Origin: Armatimonadota bacterium
GTDB taxonomy: Bacteria > Armatimonadota > Zipacnadia > Zipacnadales > JABUFB01
Direction of reading: 5' to 3'
DNA: 64,000 bases
Assembly (NCBI GenBank): GCA_013314775.1
Contig: JABUFB010000014.1
Location: 1-64,000 of the forward strand
Shown: one piece after another, positions 1 to 7,436 of the stretch
Position numbering within the stretch: the stretch's first letter is position 1
Layout of the letters: every line of letters begins with the position of its first letter
Made by a program: the position numbers and the translations under genes
The notes under the pieces: model-generated
Database searches by the model: none
The model's input: the letters and a program-made list of their open reading frames with translations, nothing else
What the model was told of the DNA's origin: nothing

Positions 1-174
1 GCGAAGGTCGAGCGTCCTGCTCGACAGGCCGTTGGTCGTTCGGCCCCGGGTTGGTGCCCCGGGTTGAAACCCGGGTTGTGCCCCGCGCTGAAGCACGGGG
101 CTAGAGGCCTGCGGCCGGGCGTCCTGAGGGACGCGAAGGTCGAGCGTCCTGCTCGACAGGCCGTTGGTCGTTCG
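1..174. repeat. Direct repeat pair flanking GC-rich hairpins
   Basis: A 42-base unit at 1-42 recurs without mismatch at 133-174. Each copy contains the inverted repeat GTCGAGC-gtcct-GCTCGAC. Between the copies are two further hairpins: CCCGGGTT/AACCCGGG at 58-65 and 68-75, and GCCCCG/CGGGGC at 80-85 and 96-101 with an inner GC-TGAA-GC stem. I see no convincing coding frame here. The block looks like a palindromic intergenic repeat family, but its left boundary is cut by the window edge. Confidence 0.85.
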
Positions 175-356
175 CCGTTGCCGTCCAGCCCCGCAGGGGC
201 GTAAGCCCTTTGCCACCAGCGTGAGCTGGTGGAACCAGGTATCCCCCTTTGATTTTCCAGGAGCCCCCGAAGGGGGTGGCATTGGACTGCCCGGGAACGG
301 CCGGCGCGGTACAAGCTCGCACCCCTGAAACGGCGTAGGGCTGGTGGACGGTCCGC
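175..356. repeat. Hairpin-rich non-coding stretch
   Basis: This gene-free stretch continues the repeat block. It holds GCCCC-gca-GGGGC at 188-200, an 8-bp perfect stem CCACCAGC-gtga-GCTGGTGG at 213-232 and CCCCC-gaa-GGGGG near 263-275. The open frames crossing it are short and resemble no family I know. It could also act as a terminator region for the minus-strand gene ending at 357, but there is no T-tract. Confidence 0.6.
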
Positions 357-821
357 TTACGCGAGACGCGCGATGATCTCGCGGACCCGGGCAGTTGCCT
401 CCCGAACAGCCTGCCCGACCGGCAGAGACAAGCCCGTTCCCGGCAGGTCTTCCGCCGGCTGCACCAGCACAAACCACAGGTCCGGCAGGGGAAATGCCAG
501 GGCACCCACGTCTAGTAGATCGGCGAGGGTCCCCGGCAGGTCCGTTGCGGATGCGGCGGCGTCCTCAAGTTCGGCGGCCTTCAAAACAGTGACCGTGCCG
601 GGCTCCGCGCCAGTAGCCGCCGCGGTGATGATAATCGCCGCATCCAGGCCGCGGAGGTCCGCAAGCAGGCCGATCCCGGCGGACCGTGCTTCGGAAGTCT
701 GGACATGCGGCGGCAGGCCCTCGCCTACCAGCGCGCGTAGGGCCACTAAGCCCACGCCCTGGTCGCGGCGGTATTCATTGCCTACTCCGAAAAGCCCAAT
801 TTGCGGTGCACCGTCGGTCAA
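357..821 (-). CDS. Hydrogenase maturation protease-like protein, metal ligands lost
   Basis: The 154-residue product has the fold signature of the HybD/HycI family, which trims [NiFe]-hydrogenase large subunits: a GVGN strand-loop near the N-terminus, an RRDQGVG segment, a central IIITAAATG strand and a PGT turn. Against HybD as I remember it, the Ni-binding positions Glu16, Asp62 and His93 read Gln, Thr and a non-His residue, and the protein has a single histidine elsewhere. Classical protease activity is therefore doubtful. The start is uncertain. TTG at 821 has GGAG nine bases upstream, whereas TTG at 830 has GGAG directly against it. No [NiFe]-hydrogenase gene is visible in the window. 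Confidence 0.75.
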   Translation of the reverse strand: MTDGAPQIGLFGVGNEYRRDQGVGLVALRALVGEGLPPHVQTSEARSAGIGLLADLRGLDAAIIITAAATGAEPGTVTVLKAAELEDAAASATDLPGTLADLLDVGALAFPLPDLWFVLVQPAEDLPGTGLSLPVGQAVREATARVREIIARLA

Positions 822-930
822 TGTCGTCAACTCCGTCCGTAAGATTTGTGGTCCATACGGTATTCACCGTTTCCGCTCCGTTGGCCTCTGCGCAAAGGAC
901 TCCCGTGGAGTTCCGGAGAACCTGAGTGGA

Positions 931-940
931 ACAATATTGT
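931..940. promoter_or_regulatory. AT-rich perfect palindrome between divergent genes
   Basis: ACAATATTGT is a perfect 10-base palindrome in an otherwise GC-rich 153-bp intergenic region. It lies between the minus-strand protease-like gene and the large plus-strand secreted protein. It could be an operator or part of a -10 element. The assignment rests only on symmetry and AT contrast. Confidence 0.3.
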
Positions 941-974
941 CAGGGGCCATCGCGGCCCGGGATGGTGAACAGGC

Positions 975-3900
975 ATGAAATGGATGATTCTCGCGCTCAT
1001 CGCTGGGTGCGTATTCGCGCAGGAGGGTGAGAAGGTGGGCAAGCGACCTTACGAACTGGACTGGGCAGGGCGGATGGAGGACGACAACCCGCCGCTGGTG
1101 GATTTCGAGGACATGACCGGCTGGCGCGTGGAGACGGAGAACGCCGAAGCCACCTTCATCCGCACCCGCGAGGAGCAGATCTGGGGTGACTACGTTGCGA
1201 AACTCACGTACCGGGCAACTGGCAATGCCCCGACCGTGCGCATGCTGCCGCCCACGCCGATAGCCATCGCAGAGAGCTTCGATGCGGTGACCATGTGGAT
1301 CTACGGGAACAACTGGGCGTGGGAGTCCGACACCAGTACCCCAAGGGTGAATGTGTTCGTGGATTTCGAGGACAGTGCCGGGAACCCCATCCGGGTGCAC
1401 CTCATCACGGTGCGCTGGCGCGAGTGGTTCCTGTGCCACAAGCGCCTGACGCCCGAACAGATTCAGCAGGTGAAGGCCGGGGCGAAGTTCGTAGGCTTCA
1501 CGGTGACCGGCGGAAGCAACAAGGCGGACCGGTTCATCTACCTGGATAACCTGGCGGTGTTCACCGAGAAGTTCGAGCGCCTGAGCTTCGCGCCGCGTGC
1601 GAAGCGGGGAATCGACCTGTTCCCCGGGCAGGATCCGGGTGTGAATACGGGGCCGGGAAAGCTGCCTTTCCCGACCCGCCCCCAGACGATTCTGCCTTCG
1701 AACCTGACTGAACAGTTTACGACCAGCGTGCGACGGGACGGCGAGGCCTTTGTGTTCGAGTACGCGGGCGATGACGGCCGGCTCATCTACCGCCTGCAGC
1801 CCGAGACCGGGACGTGGAGCGATGTCACCGCGCGGTGGAACGGCGGCGCGGTCATACAGCCCTGCGTTGAAGGCGGCGCGCGCTTGAGCGTCGATGGGAA
1901 GGCTGTGCTGCCCGGATCCCGCCAGCACCTGGAAACCCGGCTGGACGGAGATAAGGTGGTGTCCCGCTGGCGCTATACGGAAGGAGATGTCTCGGCGGAG
2001 ATTGAGTACACCTATCGCCTGTGGAACAAGTCGATGGTGATCGATACTGTTGCGCGCGGGGGGAATGTGGCTGAAGTGCGCTACGGCTACGCGCTGGGCC
2101 TGGACAATGCGCGGCTGGTGACCAACCCCTTCTACACCTGCGATGCGGGAAGGCCGGCGGTGGTGGTGTCCGGTACAGTGGATGATCCGCTGTTCGTGAC
2201 TGGAAACACTGACTGGTATTTGTCCAATGCTTCGACGCCTTTCAGCGAGAACAGCCTGAAGGATGGGAAGGTAGTCTACAACGGAGGAACGCGGTACATC
2301 GCGAAGACCAACGGGGAGCGCAATGACTGTTACGAGCGGTTCTTCGTAACCGTTTCGCCGCGTTACGAAGAGATGCTGCCCACGGTGGACAACCCGGTCT
2401 CGCCCTGGAAGCATATCACCGGCACCCGGCTCTGGCGCGCCCACGGGGCAGGCAATCGGGACAGCGACAAAGCGTACTGGCGGAGGGTACACCGTTACGG
2501 GATGACCGAGGTGGTGGTGACTGACCACGAGACCATGTGGCGCGACGGCGGCGAAAGCTTCACATTCCGCACCAAGGCCGCGCCGGGCAAGGGCGGCGAT
2601 CAGGGCGCATATGAGTACGCCCGGGTCATGCAGGACGAACTCGGGTTTGTCTACGGGCCTTACAACAACTTCACGGATTTCGCCCCGGTGAACGAGTATT
2701 GGAGCACGGACATCGTGGGGCGCACTCCGGACAATCAGCTTCAGCACGCCTGGGCGAGGTGTTACGCACCCAAACCGGCGCGGGCGGTGGAGTACTGCGA
2801 ACTGCTGTCGCCGATCAATGATGATAAGTACGAGTTCAGCACCGCGTACTGTGACGTGCACACGGCCGTCACTCCCTGGAGCCGCACGGACTACGACTAC
2901 CGCGTTCCTGGGGCGGGCACCTTCGGCGCGGTCTTCTACAGCTACGGCGAGATCATGTTGCTACAGAAAGCGGCCTGGGACGGCCCCGTCTATTCCGAGG
3001 GCAACAACCACTTCCTCTACTGCGGCCTGACCGACGGCAATTATGGACAGGACCAGCGGTATACTCAGACCAACAAGCCTTGGCTGGTGGACTTCGACCT
3101 GCGCAAGCTGCACGACCTGTGCTGCAACTTCGGTATGGGTAACCCGGAGATGTTCTATGGGCGCGACGAATCTCCGGGGATCACCAGAGAAGAGCGCGAT
3201 GCTTGGGTGGACCGGTTCCTTGCGGCAACCGTAGCCTTCGGACACCCGGGGTTCCTCACCTTCGAGGGGGGATATCACAACGCCCTGCGCAGTTATTACA
3301 TGCTCCAGCAGCTGCACAGCCGCTACTGCCTGGCCAGTGCGGAGGAGATCCGCTATGCGGACGCTGGTGGCAATCTACTGGACACCACCCGCGCCGTGGC
3401 GTCGGGCGCTTTCGAGCGTTCGCAGATCGTGACGCGGTACTCGGACGGCACGGTGACGGCGGTCAACGGGAGCCGCACCGAGCGTATGAAGGTGACGGCG
3501 TATGGCCGCGATCTAGACCTGCCGCCCGCCGGGTATGTGGGCTGGACGAGTGATGGGCAGATCGAGGTGCGCAGCGAAGACCCACGTGGGCACCGGTGCG
3601 ACTACGCGGTCACCCCCGCTTACCTGTATGTCGACGGACGGGGGAAGTTCATGCGCTTCGAGAAGGCCGGCGGCAACGGCATCGGCATCTGCCGGGTCCT
3701 TGGGGAAGGCAAATACGAGCTGATCCCCTACGAGGGCGCCGAGTGCGGGTTCGCCGTGGATGGGGTGAGAGCCACCGCGCTGGGCTACGAGCGGAATGAG
3801 ATTGGTCCGGCCGAAGTGCGCAAGTCCCGAGGGCTGACGTACGTCATGCCGGTAGAGGGAGCCTTTAGCTATATCCTCGAAACCGGGGCGGCGGGCGGCG

Positions 3901-5306
3901 AAGAACTGGTGTGCCGGAGGGACGAGGTGGTGCCCGGCGAGACCGTGACCGTGCAGGGCGTGCAGGCCCACGAGCTGCGAATCCCGGTGGACGCGAAAAT
4001 CGGTGCCCGCATCTGGCGGGAGTTCGAGGGCAAATGGATTGACTTCACCGTGGTTCCACTGGCTGAGAGTGAACTTGTGCTGGACGGGAACACTCTCAAC
4101 CTGCGCCTGCGGAGCAATCTGCCGTCGGCGCGGGTGGTGACCGCGACGCTGGGCGAGATTTCCAGGACCGTGGAACTCGCGCCCGGGGAGTGGCAGACGG
4201 TTTCGTTCGACCTGGGGGAGCCGGAAGGCGAGAGTGCAGAGATCGTCCAGATTCGCCTGAGTGCGGGCGAGCTTGCCCAGACGATCGAGGCCGGCATGAC
4301 CGTGGGTCTTGGGACGGTGAAGGTCGCCGACCTCCCTGAACGCTGGCGTGTGGGAATGGCGCTGCGGGGGCAGCCCGAGACCGGGGAGTTCGGCGAGACC
4401 CGGGCCAGCGTCAGCTGGGGCACCCGGACGGCAGGGCAGGAGAACCGGGCCGGTCACCTCATGCACCCGCCCTATGTAGGCGGCGTTGGATACGTCTTCG
4501 TGGAGTATGAGCCAGTGCAGTTGCCGGTTGCTCCCGCCTCGGCGTTCCGGGCGTATGTCTGCAAGGGTGATGGGAGCGACCCGGGCGACGGGATCCTGTA
4601 CAAGCTGGCAGTCATCGATGAGGCAGGCGTAGAGACGGTGGCAGCGCAGCAGGTGCACACCCAGCACGCGTGGTTGCCCTTCGAAGCGGACCTCTCCCGT
4701 TGGGCCGGGCAGAGGGTGCGCCTGAAGCTCATCGCCGACGTGGGTGATGGCGATGACTCCTCGGGTGACTGGGCCGGATGGGCTGATCCGGTGATCGAGA
4801 CGCTAAAGCCCCTCCTGACTCGGCGGCTGGAAGCAGACATCGACCTGTATCGGCGCGAGCCCGGTCCGTATCCGGTGTCCGGCCTGACGGTGGAAGACCT
4901 GCGGGCAGCCAGGCGCGGGTGGTTGCGGTATGACGGCATGGGCCTTTCGGGCACAGGCGACCAGTACGGGAGCTTCGCGGTGTTGAATGGGGTGGAGCTC
5001 GGGAATATGGCACCGGCCGGGGGACAGGAGACCCGGAATATCTGGGCCGAGAACGTGGCGGTACCATTGACTCCCGAGGCCATCGCGACACTGGGGTTCC
5101 GCAACAGGTTCGAGCTGCGCAATCCGGGCCGCGATTACTTCAAGGTGCGGCGGTTCTGGATTGAGCTGGAGCTCGCCGACGGCCGAAAGTGTTCCTCGCA
5201 AATCTCCACGGCCACCTTCACTCAGCCACCTGGATGGCCGTATGCCGAGGGCATCGGGGTGCCCCACGGTCAGAATATCGCGCAGGACATCTGGTTCGCG
5301 CGGTAG
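975..5306 (+). CDS. Very large secreted glycoside hydrolase-like protein
   Basis: The 1443-residue product starts with a signal peptide (MKWMILALIAGCVFA, then QEG). Residues about 35-195 look like a carbohydrate-binding beta-sandwich (FEDMTGWRVE, YLDNLAVF). A central region around residues 240-900 contains an aromatic- and acid-rich putative TIM barrel with AYCDVHT and YSEGNNHF. Several beta-sandwich modules follow. The overall plan resembles GH101-type or DUF5696-like glycosidases, but I cannot fix a family. Asp in AYCDVH and Glu in YSEGNN are catalytic candidates by inference only. The stop lies three bases from the end of the convergent oxidoreductase gene. Export and glycan-related context support an extracellular polysaccharide-degrading role. 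Confidence 0.7.
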   Translation: MKWMILALIAGCVFAQEGEKVGKRPYELDWAGRMEDDNPPLVDFEDMTGWRVETENAEATFIRTREEQIWGDYVAKLTYRATGNAPTVRMLPPTPIAIAESFDAVTMWIYGNNWAWESDTSTPRVNVFVDFEDSAGNPIRVHLITVRWREWFLCHKRLTPEQIQQVKAGAKFVGFTVTGGSNKADRFIYLDNLAVFTEKFERLSFAPRAKRGIDLFPGQDPGVNTGPGKLPFPTRPQTILPSNLTEQFTTSVRRDGEAFVFEYAGDDGRLIYRLQPETGTWSDVTARWNGGAVIQPCVEGGARLSVDGKAVLPGSRQHLETRLDGDKVVSRWRYTEGDVSAEIEYTYRLWNKSMVIDTVARGGNVAEVRYGYALGLDNARLVTNPFYTCDAGRPAVVVSGTVDDPLFVTGNTDWYLSNASTPFSENSLKDGKVVYNGGTRYIAKTNGERNDCYERFFVTVSPRYEEMLPTVDNPVSPWKHITGTRLWRAHGAGNRDSDKAYWRRVHRYGMTEVVVTDHETMWRDGGESFTFRTKAAPGKGGDQGAYEYARVMQDELGFVYGPYNNFTDFAPVNEYWSTDIVGRTPDNQLQHAWARCYAPKPARAVEYCELLSPINDDKYEFSTAYCDVHTAVTPWSRTDYDYRVPGAGTFGAVFYSYGEIMLLQKAAWDGPVYSEGNNHFLYCGLTDGNYGQDQRYTQTNKPWLVDFDLRKLHDLCCNFGMGNPEMFYGRDESPGITREERDAWVDRFLAATVAFGHPGFLTFEGGYHNALRSYYMLQQLHSRYCLASAEEIRYADAGGNLLDTTRAVASGAFERSQIVTRYSDGTVTAVNGSRTERMKVTAYGRDLDLPPAGYVGWTSDGQIEVRSEDPRGHRCDYAVTPAYLYVDGRGKFMRFEKAGGNGIGICRVLGEGKYELIPYEGAECGFAVDGVRATALGYERNEIGPAEVRKSRGLTYVMPVEGAFSYILETGAAGGEELVCRRDEVVPGETVTVQGVQAHELRIPVDAKIGARIWREFEGKWIDFTVVPLAESELVLDGNTLNLRLRSNLPSARVVTATLGEISRTVELAPGEWQTVSFDLGEPEGESAEIVQIRLSAGELAQTIEAGMTVGLGTVKVADLPERWRVGMALRGQPETGEFGETRASVSWGTRTAGQENRAGHLMHPPYVGGVGYVFVEYEPVQLPVAPASAFRAYVCKGDGSDPGDGILYKLAVIDEAGVETVAAQQVHTQHAWLPFEADLSRWAGQRVRLKLIADVGDGDDSSGDWAGWADPVIETLKPLLTRRLEADIDLYRREPGPYPVSGLTVEDLRAARRGWLRYDGMGLSGTGDQYGSFAVLNGVELGNMAPAGGQETRNIWAENVAVPLTPEAIATLGFRNRFELRNPGRDYFKVRRFWIELELADGRKCSSQISTATFTQPPGWPYAEGIGVPHGQNIAQDIWFAR

Positions 5307-5309
5307 GCG

Positions 5310-6302
5310 TCAACGATCGGCTGCGCACATCTCCAGGAGCGTCTCCTGGACCGCGAGATCGTGTCCCGGCGCGAAATCCGGCTCCTTCCGGCCGCGGATG
5401 CAGTCGGCGAATTCGCGCAGGTCCCGGATATGCCTGGGCAGAGGGTTGATTGGTGCGCTCTGCCAGCCCTGTCGATACTGCTCCCAGGGCTGGTCGAGAT
5501 GCAGCATGACCTCGGGCGGCTCCATGGGCTGGATCACCACCGTCCCCGTGGTGCCGTAGACTTCGAAACTGCGGTTCTGGAGGGCTCCTGACTCCATGGC
5601 GCAGGTCTCGATGGTGGCGAAGGCGCGGTCGTATTCCAGGACGGCGAGGGCGTTATCAGTGTATCTGCGAGAGGGGTCATGGTGGCGGCCGAAAAAACCT
5701 GTAGCGGTTCCCGGACGGCCCAGGAGCGCCAGGATCAGGTCCAGGTAGTGGCAACCCAGTTCAAACAACATTCCCCCGGGGAGCGTGCCCACCTGGGGCA
5801 TGTGGTGCTCGTAGCCGGCGCGCTCCCACGAAATGCGGCCACGAATGGACACGATGTCGCCCAGCGCCCCGGCGTCATGAAGGCGGCGGATCAATTCGAA
5901 GCCCGCGTTGTAGCGCATGATGTAGCCCATCTGGATGCGCAAGTGGCGCTCGGAGGCCATGCGGTGCAGTTCCACGAAGGGTTCCAGCGCCAGCCCGGCG
6001 GGCTTTTCCAGCAGCACGTGCTTGCGGTGCTCGACGGCCGCAAGAGCGAGATTCAGGTTCTCCGGCACCTGCCCGTCCACGATGACGCCGTCTATACGGT
6101 CGGCGCTCAGAGCCTCTTCGAGGGAATTGTAGATTACCAGGTTCCGGTGGTAGTCGGCCCATTCGGTGCAACGTCGGCGGGCAAGCTGGCTGTCGGCGTC
6201 CCAGACGCCAACGAGTTCGACCTCGTCAACCATCGCCGCGGCTCGTGCGTTGCCGTGGGAATGTGCATGCGACAGGCCCAGCATGATCAGACGTACCGGC
6301 AT
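5310..6302 (-). CDS. Gfo/Idh/MocA family NAD(P)-dependent oxidoreductase
   Basis: The 330-residue protein has an N-terminal Rossmann domain (IMLGLSHAHSHG, then GVWDADS), the LLEKPAG motif carrying the conserved Lys, and a GCHYLDL segment supplying the usual His of the C-terminal substrate-binding domain. Members oxidise or reduce sugars, inositols and their derivatives. I chose ATG at 6302 over an upstream in-frame start because AAGGGGA sits just upstream and the Rossmann strand begins immediately after. It is divergent from a sugar isomerase gene, which suggests a joint role in sugar or cyclitol conversion. Substrate unknown. Confidence 0.88.
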   Translation of the reverse strand: MPVRLIMLGLSHAHSHGNARAAAMVDEVELVGVWDADSQLARRRCTEWADYHRNLVIYNSLEEALSADRIDGVIVDGQVPENLNLALAAVEHRKHVLLEKPAGLALEPFVELHRMASERHLRIQMGYIMRYNAGFELIRRLHDAGALGDIVSIRGRISWERAGYEHHMPQVGTLPGGMLFELGCHYLDLILALLGRPGTATGFFGRHHDPSRRYTDNALAVLEYDRAFATIETCAMESGALQNRSFEVYGTTGTVVIQPMEPPEVMLHLDQPWEQYRQGWQSAPINPLPRHIRDLREFADCIRGRKEPDFAPGHDLAVQETLLEMCAADR

Positions 6303-6434
6303 CGAGCAGGTCCCCTTCCGTTTGCCCGACAGGAGGCGGCTACGCTTGCAAGTATGCGCTCTTGGAAGGCGCAATTCCTCCCTCGGCGTCATGACTTGTG
6401 GTCAAACTTTCTACCACCTGCGGCGGCGGCAGGC

Positions 6435-6440
6435 TATAAT
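6435..6440 (+). promoter_or_regulatory. Possible -10 element upstream of sugar isomerase
   Basis: TATAAT occurs in the GC-rich divergent intergenic region, 135 bases upstream of the plus-strand isomerase gene. No good -35 hexamer lies at 16-19 bases, so the call depends on the -10 match alone. Confidence 0.25.
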
Positions 6441-6574
6441 GACGGGCGCAGACACGCCGGCCCATGGGTAGCCTTCGGGCGAGCTGACCCGCTATCCGTG
6501 AGCCCTCCTGCACTTGCTTCGTATCAGTCGCAGAGCGCTGCCGTCACCGGCGCCAACCCGGAGGTCCTCTGCCA

Positions 6575-7384
6575 ATGGATATGTCCCGAGTGTCAACTTG
6601 CAGTTACCCACTGCGGGAACGCAGCCTGGATGACGCTATCCGTATTCTCACCGATTGCGGGTTTACAAACATCGATCTGTGGGGCCGGTCTCCCCATTTC
6701 TCCATCAACCCGCAGGAAGTGAAGCCCAAAGACATCGAGGCCACGGCGGCAAAGTATGGGGCGAAGATCGCGAATCTGGGCACCTATCCCGGACGGGATT
6801 TCGCCAACGCCGACCGACAGGCCCGGCACACCGAGATGATGGGCATGACCCGAACCATCGACCTCGCTGCGCGTTTCGGCGCCCGGTCGATCCGCGTCCT
6901 GCCCGGTGAGAGCGATGCGCGGGACCTGGTGAAGCATCTGGTCAGGCCGTTCCGGCAGTCAGCGGTGTACGCGGCGTCCAAGGGCATCTTTCTGGGGATG
7001 GAAAACCACGCGGGCAGCATCGCGGGGGACCCCGATCTGTGCAGGCGGCTGTGCGTGGATGTGGACAGCCGCTTCTTCGGCGTCCTGTATGAGCCCTGCA
7101 ATCTGCTGCACGGCAGAGTGGATTACCGCGAGGCCTTCGAAACGTTCAAGGACCACATCGTCCATGTGCATATCAAGGATGGTCGATGGGTCGGCGACAA
7201 GTTCGAGCGCTGCCACCTGGGCGACGGCGATGTGGATGTGGCCTGGATTGTGGAAGCGATGGAGGGCATCGGCTACACCGGCTATTACGCGCTGGAGTAC
7301 GAACTGACGGATATCGAGCCCATCGAGACGGGCTTGCCGAAGTGGCGGGAGTATTTCCTCAAGGCTACCGCACACATCGGTTGA
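6575..7384 (+). CDS. Sugar phosphate isomerase/epimerase family TIM barrel
   Basis: The 269-residue protein matches the xylose isomerase-like / AP endonuclease 2 superfamily: a DLWGRSPHF strand near the start, GMENHAGS with a metal-binding Glu in the middle, HVHIKDGRW with His and Asp ligands, and YYALEYE near the end. Such enzymes isomerise or epimerise free or phosphorylated sugars and inositols in the cytosol. GGAGG at 6560-6564 sets the ATG start. It is divergent from a Gfo/Idh/MocA oxidoreductase, a common pairing in sugar or inositol catabolism. The specific substrate cannot be read from sequence. Confidence 0.85.
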   Translation: MDMSRVSTCSYPLRERSLDDAIRILTDCGFTNIDLWGRSPHFSINPQEVKPKDIEATAAKYGAKIANLGTYPGRDFANADRQARHTEMMGMTRTIDLAARFGARSIRVLPGESDARDLVKHLVRPFRQSAVYAASKGIFLGMENHAGSIAGDPDLCRRLCVDVDSRFFGVLYEPCNLLHGRVDYREAFETFKDHIVHVHIKDGRWVGDKFERCHLGDGDVDVAWIVEAMEGIGYTGYYALEYELTDIEPIETGLPKWREYFLKATAHIG

Positions 7385-7436
7385 GTTGTTTCGCACTGCA
7401 CGAACACACGTCGGCCGGACAAGAGGAGGAGTTCCC

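Noticed and set aside
1-356. Direct repeats as a CRISPR array
   Set aside because: There are only two copies, the spacing is filled with palindromes, and no cas genes are present.
357-821. Protease-like gene as evidence of a [NiFe]-hydrogenase
   Set aside because: Its metal ligands are lost and no [NiFe] structural gene is in the window.
864-2861. 665-residue open frame on the minus strand
   Set aside because: It lies antisense to the large secreted protein, has no family motif, and is explained by high GC third positions of the plus-strand gene.
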